Of a DNA stretch of 49,201 nucleotides, positions 6,745-15,738 are shown piece by piece. Below the pieces are notes generated by a model that saw nothing but the letters and a program-made list of their open reading frames with translations, was not told where the DNA came from and ran no database searches. The stretch spans positions 1 through 49,201 of the forward strand of contig FIZI01000039.1 of the NCBI GenBank assembly GCA_900016865.1. The letters are read 5' to 3'. This stretch comes from an uncultured Clostridia bacterium (GTDB lineage Bacteria > Bacillota > DTU014). The translations under genes and the position numbers were made by a program. Every line of letters begins with the position of its first letter. Positions within the stretch are counted from its first letter, which is position 1.

Positions 6745-8907
6745 CTAAACAGCATATTCGCGAGTACTCACAGATCTGACGAGGCTAGGAACGTCTATAA
6801 TAAGCGCCAGTCGGCCATCACCCAGGATTGTGACTCCGGACAGGCCCCGGATGTCTCCCAATACTCCTCCCAGATTCTTGATCACGATCTCCTGCTGGCC
6901 CATCAGCTTGTCAACGACGAGTCCAACCTGCTCATCACTGGACCTCACAACAACTATGAGCAGACGGCCGTCTTCTGCTGGCGTGCTCTCGACGCCAAAC
7001 ACTTCACTGAGCCTGATTATGGGCAGTACCCTATCTCCGTACAAGTAGGTCTCCTGTCCTTTGACTGTCGTGATCTTGGACTCAGGCTCGCGAAGGTTTA
7101 TCTGCACAGAGCTTATAGGTACCGCGTAAATCCTCCCGCCTACCGATACGAGCTGCGCACGGATAATTGCGAGCGTCAGCGGCAGCTTGACCACGAACCT
7201 AGTGCCCTTCCCTTTTCTAGTTTCTACGGATATTGAGCCGTTGAGGCGTTCAATATTGGTCCTGACTATGTCCATTCCAACGCCTCGGCCTGCGACCGCA
7301 TCTACCTGCTGGGCTGTTGAAAGCCCGGAAGCAAAGATAAGATTGACCGCCTCTCTATCGGATATTCGCGCAGCTGCATCTGCGGATATAATGCCTCTGT
7401 CTACAGCCCTCGTCCTTACACGGTCTACATCAATCCCCCTGCCGTCGTCCTCCACCTCTATCACGATCGTGTTCTCTTGATGATACGCTCTGAGCTGCAC
7501 CAAACCCCTGCGCGGCTTGCCGGCTTTGACCCGTTCTTCGGGAGGTTCGATCCCGTGGCCGACAGCATTGCGCAAAAGGTGAATCAGCGGATCGCCTATT
7601 TCCTCTATGACCGACCTGTCCAGCTCGGTGTCCTGGCCTTCTATGACAAGGTCGACCTCACGCCCAAGCTCCTGAGACAAGTCTCTAATCATTCGGGGGA
7701 ATCGCCTGAACACGTTGTCTATTGGGAGCATGCGGATCTTCATGATCTCATCCTGCAGCTCAGAGGTGACTCGTCCAACATTGAGCGAAGTCCGGTCAAG
7801 CGCTTCAGAGATATCGCTGCCCTCAAACCGGCTCTCCAATTCCTTGACGATCTGAGCCAGATGAGCGCGATCGATCACGAGTTCTGCAACTAGGTTCATC
7901 AGCGTATCAAGTTTGGAGACATCTACGCGCACAGTTGTCGATATACTCGCGAACCCCCGTCTTGGTTGCCGAGACTTCGCATGGTGGGATCCGTCTACCT
8001 GTGAACCGCCAGAATCCGCGCTACCTGTATCAGTTGGGGCAGGCTGTGCAGACCCCTCATTGGATCCAGACTCGGGAGGCTCGTCCAGATCTCCGGCAGA
8101 CGCGGCTTCCTCGTCAGCGATGGATGCGACCCGGACCTCTATCAGGTCGGAGATCTGCTGCACCAACTCTTCTATCTCTGAGGCACTCTTGTCAGTTATT
8201 ACGTAGGCCTCCAACGAGTAATCAACGTTGCCTGCCTCGATATCGTCAAGGCTGGGGACTGAATGCGCTATCTCGCCGACAGACGCTAACAGGTCGACCA
8301 CCTGAAAGGCGCGGACCGAAGGCATCGGGCACTCTTGGTCAATAGCCACCGCTAGGTGCAAAGCGTTCCCGGGAAGACTAGACCGGACCGACTCCAGATG
8401 CTGCGACTGCGCAGCCGCAGCCTGCATCTGTGCAGTCTCATCGACGGACTTGCCAGCCTCAGTTGTCCGCAAAGGAGTAGAACTCGCGGTCTCAGCATCG
8501 GCAGCTACCGCGCTCAACCGGATGGCCTCTGTTATGTCTGCGACGATCTCATCGACGTCGACACCTGTCTCAACACCTGCCCGAAGATCTTCTTTCATGT
8601 CTGACAGAGCATCGAGTGCTTTGAGAAGGACATCCATGAGTTCGGTAGTTACCTCAATCGCTCCGCGCCGCAGTTGGTCAAAGGCGTTCTCCATGGCATG
8701 AGTTAGCTCCGCCATCTTCTGATGACCCAGCGTAGCAGATGAACCCTTGAGCGTATGAGCGGCTCTAAAAATCTCCTGAAGGAGCTCGTCAGAGCGTTCT
8801 GCACGCTCCAGCTTTACCAAGTCATCCTCCAGCAGCTGTATCTGCTCATCTGCCTCCTCGAGAAACACCTGTATATCTTCAGGAGTGATTCCTTCACTGA
8901 AGTCCAT
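6745..8907 (-). CDS. cheA: Chemotaxis histidine kinase CheA
   Basis: CheA autophosphorylates in response to receptors and passes phosphate to CheY and CheB. From the chosen ATG (8907, GGGGGG 9 bases upstream) it is 720 residues: an Hpt/P1 domain with phospho-accepting His51 (AAHTLKGSSATLG), a P2-like region around 190-280, a Pro/Ser-rich linker, the P3 dimerisation helix pair, the P4 ATPase with N box (HLLRNAVGHGIEPPEER), G1 (EDDGRGID) and G2 (AGRGVGMDIV), and a C-terminal CheW-like P5. All catalytic boxes are intact. An alternative ATG at 8937 would add 10 residues not needed by the fold. Confidence 0.97.
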   Translation of the reverse strand: MDFSEGITPEDIQVFLEEADEQIQLLEDDLVKLERAERSDELLQEIFRAAHTLKGSSATLGHQKMAELTHAMENAFDQLRRGAIEVTTELMDVLLKALDALSDMKEDLRAGVETGVDVDEIVADITEAIRLSAVAADAETASSTPLRTTEAGKSVDETAQMQAAAAQSQHLESVRSSLPGNALHLAVAIDQECPMPSVRAFQVVDLLASVGEIAHSVPSLDDIEAGNVDYSLEAYVITDKSASEIEELVQQISDLIEVRVASIADEEAASAGDLDEPPESGSNEGSAQPAPTDTGSADSGGSQVDGSHHAKSRQPRRGFASISTTVRVDVSKLDTLMNLVAELVIDRAHLAQIVKELESRFEGSDISEALDRTSLNVGRVTSELQDEIMKIRMLPIDNVFRRFPRMIRDLSQELGREVDLVIEGQDTELDRSVIEEIGDPLIHLLRNAVGHGIEPPEERVKAGKPRRGLVQLRAYHQENTIVIEVEDDGRGIDVDRVRTRAVDRGIISADAAARISDREAVNLIFASGLSTAQQVDAVAGRGVGMDIVRTNIERLNGSISVETRKGKGTRFVVKLPLTLAIIRAQLVSVGGRIYAVPISSVQINLREPESKITTVKGQETYLYGDRVLPIIRLSEVFGVESTPAEDGRLLIVVVRSSDEQVGLVVDKLMGQQEIVIKNLGGVLGDIRGLSGVTILGDGRLALIIDVPSLVRSVSTREYAV

Positions 8908-8995
8908 GATGCGAAGCCCCCCATGAACACAATCCATAGCCCGTCCGACAGGCGAAACCGGGCGTTATATTTCAAAGTCCGTCGCAAAAGGCCGT

Positions 8996-9508
8996 CTACA
9001 CATCATCTGCAGCCATAGCTTCGCTAAACTCCGCCAGCTCCCTCTGCGACTTGTCGGACAGGACCTTAACGAGATCCAAGATCACTACCAATTTGCCTTC
9101 TTGGTCGTCGGAGCCCATTTTTGCGATACCCGTCAGGAAGTCTGTATCGACGTCAAGAATGATGGGAGACGGGGGTTCAACAATTTCAGGAGGTATTTCC
9201 GCGACCTCGCTCACTGCATCTACGATCATTCCGACGGTTCCAGAATTAAGCGAAACCGCCATAATGCGGGTATTCTTTGTGTGCTCCGAGGTCGGCAAAC
9301 CCAGACGCCGCCTAAGGTCTATGACAGGCATCACGTTTCCGCGGAAGTTCATAATCCCCTCGACAAAGCTGGGAGCGTGTGGCACCTCTGTAATCTCTGC
9401 CATACGCAATATCTCCTCGACAGGCGACACATCGACTGCGTAGTGCTCTCCAGCCAATTCAAAGATGACATACTCGTGCATTTGCTTGGCTTCCTGGTTT
9501 CCAGGCAT
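8996..9508 (-). CDS. cheW: Chemotaxis coupling protein CheW
   Basis: CheW links chemoreceptors to CheA in the membrane-associated array. The single CheW domain covers most of the 170 residues, with the typical FELAGEHYAVDVSPVEEILR start, PHAPSFVEGIMNFRGNVMPV and a C-terminal DLVKVL strand. The frame is open to 9556, but the ATG at 9508 has a perfect GGAGGT 7 bases upstream and fits the family length. It is followed by cheA after 88 bases. Confidence 0.95.
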   Translation of the reverse strand: MPGNQEAKQMHEYVIFELAGEHYAVDVSPVEEILRMAEITEVPHAPSFVEGIMNFRGNVMPVIDLRRRLGLPTSEHTKNTRIMAVSLNSGTVGMIVDAVSEVAEIPPEIVEPPSPIILDVDTDFLTGIAKMGSDDQEGKLVVILDLVKVLSDKSQRELAEFSEAMAADDV

Positions 9509-9571
9509 TGTAAGTACCTCCAAAGGTCGAGCGACAGCGTAATCTGCGTTGCCCATTAGTTGTACGTGCTA

Positions 9572-11122
9572 CTACAGCGTAAAGCGAGCAATGATTTGCT
9601 GCAGCTCCTGAGCCATAGTTGCGAGATTCTGAGCCGAACCTGACATCTCCTTCATGGATTCTTGAAGTGTTTGAGCAGCCTCCCAGACCTTCTCAGCCAT
9701 GTCCGAGCTCCTCTCAGAGACTGCAGTGATCTTGCCTATCGCCTCCACAACCTGCGAACTGCTGGCAGCCATTTCTTCCGTAGCTGCAGTATTCTCCTCT
9801 GTAATGCTAGCAATATTCTCGATTGCTGCGACAACCCTCGCTGCCGCGTTCTCCATTCGCTTTGTCGCCTCAACAATTTCTGTAAACTGGCTGTTGGTAT
9901 GTTCGACTGTCTGCAGAATCTCGTTCAGAGCATCTCCAGCTGCGGCTGCGAGGTCCGAGCCCTCCTGAACTTCATGGGTCCCGGCTTCCATCGCACTTAC
10001 AACAGTGCTCGTGCCCTCTTGGATATTCTTGATAATCTCTGCGATCTCTCTTGTGGCATTGCTTGAGCGTTCTGCGAGTCGCCGAACCTCGTCTGCGACC
10101 ACTGCAAAACCCTTTCCTGCCTCGCCTGCTCGTGCCGCCTCGATTGCGGCGTTCAACGCTAGCAGGTCAGTCTGAGCTGAGATATCATCGATGACGCTGA
10201 GGATCTCGTCGATTTGGGATGAGTGCTGCCCGAGTTCCCGCACCCTCTCAGCAGCCGTCAACACCGTATCCCTGATGCGATCCATTCCCTGTATAGCTCT
10301 CTCGACTGCAGCTCCGCCTTTCGCTGCGGCGTTCAGAGTATCACTGGAGGATGACATCAAGCTGTCAGTTATGCGGTTGACCTGGTCGACTGCCTGGCTC
10401 ATCTCCATCGCAAGGGAGTGTGTCTCGTCAACGCTCTGAGCCTGGTCATGCGCGCCTGAGGCGATTTGGTCAATAGCGCTGCTCAGCTGCTCCATTGAGG
10501 CCTGCGTCTCAGCGGCATCTCGAGTCTGCTCAAATGCGCCTTTCGCCATGTCTTCGATGGTTTCGGTGATCCTTCGGGCGCCTTCGAAGCTCTCTGATGA
10601 GCTAGCGGACAACTGCTGGCTGGTAGCAGCAACCTGCTCGGCCGAGCTTGTGACCTGGCCAATGATATTCCTAAAATTCTGAACCATCGTGTTGCATGCG
10701 CCCGCCAGTATTCCGACTTCATCGCCTGTATCGTAGACCGGGACGTCTTTGTTGATATTGCCCTCGGCAAAGACTGCAAAAGCCCGAGCCAATTCACCGA
10801 TGGGTATGGCAACCCTGAGGATGAAGTACCTTGCCAACAGGAAAGTTAGTCCAAGAACAACAACAATAGCTGCTACTGATATGGCTCTCACTTTCTCAAA
10901 GAGCGCTATCAATGATTCGTACTGGGCTGTTCCGGCGAACCCATAGTCCTGGGCAAATCGCTCCATGCCCCCAACAAACTCGTAGACGGTGTACCCAAGG
11001 ACTCCTCCCAAGATCAGCCAGACAAGCATGACCACAGAGAAGGCCAGGGCTATCTTGTACCGGAGCCTTATGTACTTGATATTGAGAAATCCAAGCGTTC
11101 CTCTATTCTCCAATGACACCAC
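9572..11122 (-). CDS. Methyl-accepting chemotaxis protein with very short extracytoplasmic loop
   Basis: This 516-residue chemoreceptor has two membrane helices (about 24-47 and 81-102) separated by only about 33 residues, then a HAMP domain and a long coiled-coil signalling domain. The signalling tip [20 protein letters not shown] and [13 protein letters not shown] is canonical, so it should form arrays with CheA and CheW. The small loop cannot hold a Cache or four-helix ligand domain, so sensing may be through the membrane, HAMP or a partner. The start is uncertain: two GTG codons and a TTG lie together behind GGGCGG; 11122 is the longest. No C-terminal CheR tether is seen. Confidence 0.93.
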   Translation of the reverse strand: MVSLENRGTLGFLNIKYIRLRYKIALAFSVVMLVWLILGGVLGYTVYEFVGGMERFAQDYGFAGTAQYESLIALFEKVRAISVAAIVVVLGLTFLLARYFILRVAIPIGELARAFAVFAEGNINKDVPVYDTGDEVGILAGACNTMVQNFRNIIGQVTSSAEQVAATSQQLSASSSESFEGARRITETIEDMAKGAFEQTRDAAETQASMEQLSSAIDQIASGAHDQAQSVDETHSLAMEMSQAVDQVNRITDSLMSSSSDTLNAAAKGGAAVERAIQGMDRIRDTVLTAAERVRELGQHSSQIDEILSVIDDISAQTDLLALNAAIEAARAGEAGKGFAVVADEVRRLAERSSNATREIAEIIKNIQEGTSTVVSAMEAGTHEVQEGSDLAAAAGDALNEILQTVEHTNSQFTEIVEATKRMENAAARVVAAIENIASITEENTAATEEMAASSSQVVEAIGKITAVSERSSDMAEKVWEAAQTLQESMKEMSGSAQNLATMAQELQQIIARFTL

Positions 11123-11218
11123 CCGCCCTAAGAGTTACTCCAGGCCGCCGCAATCTCTGCATGCTGAGGCAAGACCCGACACGCTTTTCACTCTATTCTA
11201 CATACAATCGTCCAAATC

Positions 11219-11698
11219 CTAGCGCTCCCCTTCTCTTCTCCTATGGAGCTCTCTGATAAACATCCCGACTTGATCTGAATCAGTCTTCGAGGCCGGCCTA
11301 TCGCCTCTCTGCGCCCTATCATCAGCCTCTAAATCTTCTGGGTTAGTCTTCCACTCAAGCTCCTTTACTGCCCTCCTGACCTTGCTCTGAAGCTCGCGCT
11401 GGCATCGGTCGCAGAAGTCCCCATCAACTATGAGGACCTCTGTACCGCAGCGGGCGCACTTGTGGGTCAAGTACCTCTCGACTGACTTCAACCTACCCCT
11501 GTGAACAAGGCTAATGATTATGCCCTCGTCTATCCCTGTGTCCTCAGCTATCTGGTAAAGGCCGGCTTGCGGGTGCTTATCGAGGTAATCCCTTATGATT
11601 TCGAAAGCCTCGTTTTCCCTCTCGACGCACTCCGCACAGATCTTCTGTCCCAAGGACATGAACGGCTTTCGACAGCGTTGGCAGTTGATCAGCCTCAT
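11219..11698 (-). CDS. YvyF-like flagellar operon zinc-finger protein
   Basis: The 159-residue product begins MRLINCQRCRKPF and has two four-Cys zinc sites: C6/C9 with C20/C23 (KICAECVERE) and a second pair in HKCARCGTEVL and FCDRCQREL. Between them lies a helix-turn-helix-like segment (LYQIAEDTGIDEGIIISLVH). This matches the Firmicute flagellar-operon family of Bacillus YvyF, a proposed flagellar regulator whose exact role is not established. The ATG at 11698 has AAAGGGGGG about 8 bases upstream; the open frame extends to 11770 without family similarity. In Bacillus the gene precedes flgM; here it lies between the rod protein gene and the receptor gene. Confidence 0.85.
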   Translation of the reverse strand: MRLINCQRCRKPFMSLGQKICAECVERENEAFEIIRDYLDKHPQAGLYQIAEDTGIDEGIIISLVHRGRLKSVERYLTHKCARCGTEVLIVDGDFCDRCQRELQSKVRRAVKELEWKTNPEDLEADDRAQRGDRPASKTDSDQVGMFIRELHRRREGER

Positions 11699-11776
11699 TG
11701 ATAGGCACCCCCCTTTGACAACGAAAGAGGGTCTCTCCAGACACACATGTCTGGTGACCCATCTTGGCAAACAGGA

Positions 11777-12091
11777 CTACCTCCACCTAGGCCGCGACAA
11801 CTGGTAGAACATAGTCTTTGCAAGCCCGAACTGTCCTGACCTAGAAGCTTCAAGAGCTATCTGCTCATCCAGCATGTCCTGGAATATGTCCTCTCCCGAG
11901 CCTCCATGCAAGAAGCCAGTCTTTGGAACTGACTTGCGCATCGAGCGAAGCAGCATATGCACAAAGATGGACTCAAATTCCTCGCATGCTTGCATTAGCC
12001 GCTTTTGCTCAGCATCCATGTTTGCGTGGGCCCTCGAAGGTGTCACCATCCTACTGTCCGACAAGCTTATACTCGTGATCCCTCCGCTCAT
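11777..12091 (-). CDS. flgJ: Rod-binding protein, FlgJ N-terminal domain type
   Basis: FlgJ caps the growing flagellar rod in the periplasm. This 104-residue version contains only the rod-binding domain, with the family core ACEEFESIFVHMLLRSMRKS and EDIFQDMLDEQIALEASRSG. The C-terminal peptidoglycan hydrolase domain of enterobacterial FlgJ is absent, as in many lineages, so a separate lytic enzyme must open the wall. Its ATG shares one base with the flgI stop codon (TGATG), so the two are coupled. Confidence 0.9.
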   Translation of the reverse strand: MSGGITSISLSDSRMVTPSRAHANMDAEQKRLMQACEEFESIFVHMLLRSMRKSVPKTGFLHGGSGEDIFQDMLDEQIALEASRSGQFGLAKTMFYQLSRPRWR

Positions 12092-13194
12092 CAGATCACC
12101 TCTATCTCTGCTTGCAGGGCCCCCAAGGCGCGCAGCGCCTGCAATATAGCGATCAGGTCTCTAGGCGAAGCACCTATCGCGTTGAGAGCACCTATGAGTT
12201 CGTCAACAGATGCGCCTCCGACTTTGACCAGGCGCTCCTCTCGCACTTCGTTCATAGGGACTCCGGGAAAGACCAACTCAGGCTCTACCTGATCATACGT
12301 CTGCTCTGGCTGCCTCACCCTCACAGTCAGATTGCCGTGAGCGACAATGGCTGTAGAAATCACCACATTTCCTCCAAGCACGACCGTTCCTGTCCGCTCG
12401 TTGATCACGATCTTCCCGGGCTCGTCCTTGACAACAGTGAGATTCTCCAATCGTGACACAAACCCTACTATGTCGGTGGCCCAATCACTCGGAACTGTGA
12501 TAGCTATAGTCGAAGCATCTCGTGCAACCGCCGTCTTGGGCCCGAACTCGAGGTTTGTGGCCTCGGCGACGCGGGAGGCCAACGTGAAGTCGGCTGTATC
12601 CAGCGAATAAAGCATGGTATTATCTGAGTCCACAAAGCTGGCAGGGACTTCTGCTTGTACTATCGCGCCTCCCGGAATAGTCGCAACCGTCGGGTGGTTT
12701 TCGAGTTGGCCTCTAGTTCTATTCTCATTCGACCCACCGATCGATACAGGGCCCTGAGCCAAAGCATACACCCTACCGTCAACACCTTGCAAGTGCGTGA
12801 GAAGCAGCACTCCGCCCTCAAGCGATGTCGCATCAAACAGAGAGGAGAGAGTAACGTCAATCCTGTCCCCGACCTTCACGAAAGGCGGCAGCTTGGCAGT
12901 AACGACCACTGCTGCAGTGTTCCTCGAACGAATGTCGTAAGGCTCGGCACTTAACCCAAAGTGACCGAGCATCGTCGCAAGCGACCGATCGCGCAGTTGT
13001 GCTGTCCTATCACCGGTACCTGACAGTCCAGTGACAATCCCGTAGCCGATCAACTGGTTGTCAGTGACTCCGACAAGCCTGCCGATGTCCTTAAGTCTAA
13101 CCTGCACGCTCGCAAGAGCGGGCAACGGAACGGCCACTAATATAAGCAGTGCTACCACAAACCAGATACAAGCCCGGCATGTGCGATTTTGCAT
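12091..13194 (-). CDS. flgI: Flagellar P-ring protein FlgI
   Basis: FlgI forms the periplasmic P-ring around the flagellar rod in bacteria with an outer membrane. The ATG at 13194 has GAGGTGA 5 bases upstream and gives 367 residues: a signal peptide (WFVVALLILVAVPLPALA, cleavage after about residue 28), then the family start VRLKDIGRLVGVTDNQLIGY and GLVTGL-type motif GYGIVTGLSGTGD. The body is colinear with FlgI to its end. Its presence in a spore former is the main evidence here for a diderm envelope. It overlaps flgJ by one base and follows flgH by 10 bases. Confidence 0.96.
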   Translation of the reverse strand: MQNRTCRACIWFVVALLILVAVPLPALASVQVRLKDIGRLVGVTDNQLIGYGIVTGLSGTGDRTAQLRDRSLATMLGHFGLSAEPYDIRSRNTAAVVVTAKLPPFVKVGDRIDVTLSSLFDATSLEGGVLLLTHLQGVDGRVYALAQGPVSIGGSNENRTRGQLENHPTVATIPGGAIVQAEVPASFVDSDNTMLYSLDTADFTLASRVAEATNLEFGPKTAVARDASTIAITVPSDWATDIVGFVSRLENLTVVKDEPGKIVINERTGTVVLGGNVVISTAIVAHGNLTVRVRQPEQTYDQVEPELVFPGVPMNEVREERLVKVGGASVDELIGALNAIGASPRDLIAILQALRALGALQAEIEVI

Positions 13195-13204
13195 GCCACT
13201 CACC

Positions 13205-13819
13205 TCAGAACACCCATTTGATTATGCCGAGTAGCCCATCCCAGAGCGTTGACAAGAAACCGCCCGATTGCCTAAGCTGAGGCTGACCCGAGAAGCTAAT
13301 CTCTGCGTCCGCAACAAGCGTGGAGGGGATGGTGTTACTCGCAGATATGTCCCTGTCACGAATGACCCCGGAGACGACCAGCACCTGCTGCTCGCCGTTG
13401 ACTGTTACAGTCCGTCTTCCCTCGATCCTGAAAAAGCCGTTGTCAAGTTTTTCAACTATGCGGGCAGTGATAGTTGCGGTGAGCGTTCCCGTCTGAGAGA
13501 GCCTCTCTGATCCGCTGCTGCCAGACTCGACGCCAAATCCAGCTGAGGGGATGAAAGAAAGGAGCCCGGTTCCAGCGTCGAGCCCTGCTTCCGCACTCTT
13601 GCCCGTAGTCTTGGATGTCGAGCTGCTTGCCCTTGCGTTCTCGTACACGACTATTGTGACTATATCGCCCACGTCTCTCGCCTTTACGTCTGCAAACAGC
13701 GATGTTCCCATAGCCCCGTCAGCTGAGTAGAGTGACTGGGCACTGCAGACGCAGGCAAGGCCAAACAAAACGGCGGCTACGACAGCAATCGCGCCGCGCA
13801 CGTTTCTTCGGTTAACCAC
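13205..13819 (-). CDS. flgH: Flagellar L-ring protein FlgH
   Basis: FlgH forms the outer-membrane L-ring bushing. The GTG at 13819 is chosen because GGAGGT lies 8 bases upstream and a signal peptide follows; the longer open frame overlaps flgA. The 204-residue product has the family core DVGDIVTIVVYENARASS, GFFRIEGRRTVTVNGEQQ and ISASNTIPSTLVADAEI. The signal region ends GLACVCSAQS: neither Cys sits in a standard lipobox (no Leu/Val/Ile at -3 with a small residue at -1), and a signal peptidase I site after Ala27 looks more likely. FlgH is usually a lipoprotein, so this is unusual. It overlaps flgA by 8 bases. Confidence 0.94.
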   Translation of the reverse strand: MVNRRNVRGAIAVVAAVLFGLACVCSAQSLYSADGAMGTSLFADVKARDVGDIVTIVVYENARASSSTSKTTGKSAEAGLDAGTGLLSFIPSAGFGVESGSSGSERLSQTGTLTATITARIVEKLDNGFFRIEGRRTVTVNGEQQVLVVSGVIRDRDISASNTIPSTLVADAEISFSGQPQLRQSGGFLSTLWDGLLGIIKWVF

Positions 13820-14714
13820 CAAGGTCCACCTCCACAACGCCGGCTGACACGACGCGGCCGACGAAACGCTTGCCAGTATCCAGGTTTCGGACCTCGATGA
13901 GGTCACCCAACCTCCCGTCTGCTCTCGCTTCTGCGGTAGTGGTGATCTCAGCAAACGCCGTCCTGGCTATCACATAGACAGTATCCCCGCGAGTCACAAG
14001 ATACGGAGTAGCAGCTGCATGCGCCGTCGGCTTCGGGGCCGACGTGCTGCTTGCTGACGAGGTGTTCTCCACGGGGTTCTGCTGCACTAAGCCGGTCGGC
14101 TTCGAAGAAGCGATATGGCTCGATTTGCTAAACTCCACCCGCACAAACCCTTCTACGTATCCGTTGATATAGACGGTGACTCCGACAGTGAGGTACTCCG
14201 AATCCGTGGAACCGCCTATCAGAGCGCACTCCATTGCTGGCTCGCCCACTGGAATAACCAGATTAGGGACATACCCGACAGCCGCATCCTCCGGCAGAGG
14301 AGCGCCGAGCTCATTTTGAACGAAGTCGCGAGCGGCTGCGACGATCGATGCCGAATGCAAGACCGTAGTCTCTGCAGTCACGGTTATACTGCTTGGGATC
14401 TCAAAAGGCAGGTCATTGGGATCGATCCTGCGCTGCCTGAGCCGTAGACCTATGTATCCGGCTGTTAGATTTCGGGTATATCCCTTACTTGGAGCGGGCC
14501 CCAGGCTGACCTGTGAGAGCACGTCCATAAAGCTTTGATCGCTCGTAGAGACAGAAGCGATGTCTGTGAACATGATCTCCCTGTTAACGACATTCGCAGA
14601 ATCCCTGAACTCCACAACTAGGTCTTCCGGGACTGCTACATACCTGGCGTGCACAGAGGCAGACGCACAGGCTACAGCCAGGGCTACGATGCCAACCAAT
14701 AGAATGCGCTTCAC
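13812..14714 (-). CDS. flgA: Flagellar P-ring assembly chaperone FlgA
   Basis: FlgA is a periplasmic chaperone needed for P-ring assembly. The 300-residue protein has a signal peptide (residues 1-23, ending SVHA), an N-terminal region, and a C-terminal SAF/ChapFlgA domain (VTRGDTVYVIARTAFAEITT, then LGDLIEVRNLDTGKRFVGRV), which is diagnostic. A Ser/Thr/Pro/Ala-rich linker (about 210-232) separates the halves. It precedes flgH and flgI, giving the chaperone and both ring proteins one operon. Confidence 0.93.
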   Translation of the reverse strand: MKRILLVGIVALAVACASASVHARYVAVPEDLVVEFRDSANVVNREIMFTDIASVSTSDQSFMDVLSQVSLGPAPSKGYTRNLTAGYIGLRLRQRRIDPNDLPFEIPSSITVTAETTVLHSASIVAAARDFVQNELGAPLPEDAAVGYVPNLVIPVGEPAMECALIGGSTDSEYLTVGVTVYINGYVEGFVRVEFSKSSHIASSKPTGLVQQNPVENTSSASSTSAPKPTAHAAATPYLVTRGDTVYVIARTAFAEITTTAEARADGRLGDLIEVRNLDTGKRFVGRVVSAGVVEVDLGG

Positions 14715-14819
14715 AGCTCATCACTCCATCACTCAACTAGCCGACAGTCAACTCTTCCCTAGCACCCTGCTCAGACACCCGTTAGGCGCCTGACAAAGCC
14801 AAGCCTAAACTCAAGAGCC

Positions 14820-15608
14820 TTATCGTCTCAGGTTGTTGGCAGTTGCGAGCATGTCGTCTGCAGTCTGGATTGCCTTGGAATTGACCTCGTAGGCTCTTTG
14901 AGCAATGATCATATTCACCATCTCGTCTACTACCTTCACATTAGACATCTCCAGGAACCCCTGAGATATCGTCCCAAAGCCGTCCATTCCCGGCTCTCCC
15001 TCTACCGGTTCGCCCGATCCGACAGTCGCCTTGTAGAGATTGCGCCCGATGGACATCAATCCCGATGGACTCATAAACTTGACTAGCAAGATCTGTCCGA
15101 TTACGTCCGGCTCGTCGCTTCCTTCGCGAATAACCGCCACAGTGCCGTCAGGTGCGATGGAGATGTCTGTGACGTCCGAATCGAAGTTGATCTCCGGATC
15201 AACCAAGTAACCGTCAGATGTCACGAGCCTGCTCTCGCTGTCAATCTTGAAGGACCCGTCCCTCGTATACGCATAAGTTCCATCTGGAAGTATCACTCTG
15301 AAGAACCCGTCGCCCTCTATGGTCAAGTCTGTCGCATTGTCAGTCTGAACGAAATCGCCTTGAGTGAAGTTCCTGGTAATGGCGCTGGTCCTTGTGCCTA
15401 GTCCTACTTGAATGCCTGTTGGAACGTTCGAGCCCCTTGATGATGTCCCTCCTGCCAGCTTCAAGGTCTGGTACATCAAGTCCTGAAACTCCACTCTCGA
15501 CTTCTTAAACCCGGTGGTGTTTACGTTGGCGAGGTTATTTGCAATGACGTCCATAGCGAGCTGCTTGGCCGCCATACCTGTCGCTGCACTCCAGAGTGCT
15601 CTCATCAT
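14820..15608 (-). CDS. flgG: Distal rod protein FlgG
   Basis: FlgG is the main distal rod subunit. The 262-residue protein opens with [20 protein letters not shown] and [18 protein letters not shown], the classic rod/hook N-terminal signature, and ends with the C-terminal helix [20 protein letters not shown], which carries the FlgG pattern. Either of two adjacent ATG codons may start it; GGAGGG lies 7 bases before the first. A 105-base gap separates it from flgA and 130 bases from flgF. Confidence 0.96.
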   Translation of the reverse strand: MMRALWSAATGMAAKQLAMDVIANNLANVNTTGFKKSRVEFQDLMYQTLKLAGGTSSRGSNVPTGIQVGLGTRTSAITRNFTQGDFVQTDNATDLTIEGDGFFRVILPDGTYAYTRDGSFKIDSESRLVTSDGYLVDPEINFDSDVTDISIAPDGTVAVIREGSDEPDVIGQILLVKFMSPSGLMSIGRNLYKATVGSGEPVEGEPGMDGFGTISQGFLEMSNVKVVDEMVNMIIAQRAYEVNSKAIQTADDMLATANNLRR

Positions 15609-15642
15609 TTTACATCCCTCCGATGTTCTAAAGACTGACTAG

Positions 15643-15661
15643 GCCTCAAACCCTATGAGGC
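15643..15661 (-). other. Hairpin in the flgG leader
   Basis: GCCTCA and TGAGGC pair around a 7-base loop, about 35 bases before the flgG ATG. A second, weaker hairpin (AAAACGG/CCGTTTT, 15710-15728) lies right after the flgF stop and ends in four Ts. Together they may act as a leaky stop and processing point between flgF and flgG. No promoter was identified. Confidence 0.35.
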
Positions 15662-15738
15662 GAGTTTGTGTTTTGGCTGCATCAGTCGTTCAGCAGCATC
15701 GGCCTCCGTAAAACGGTCCGGCCGTTTTCTCATACCTA

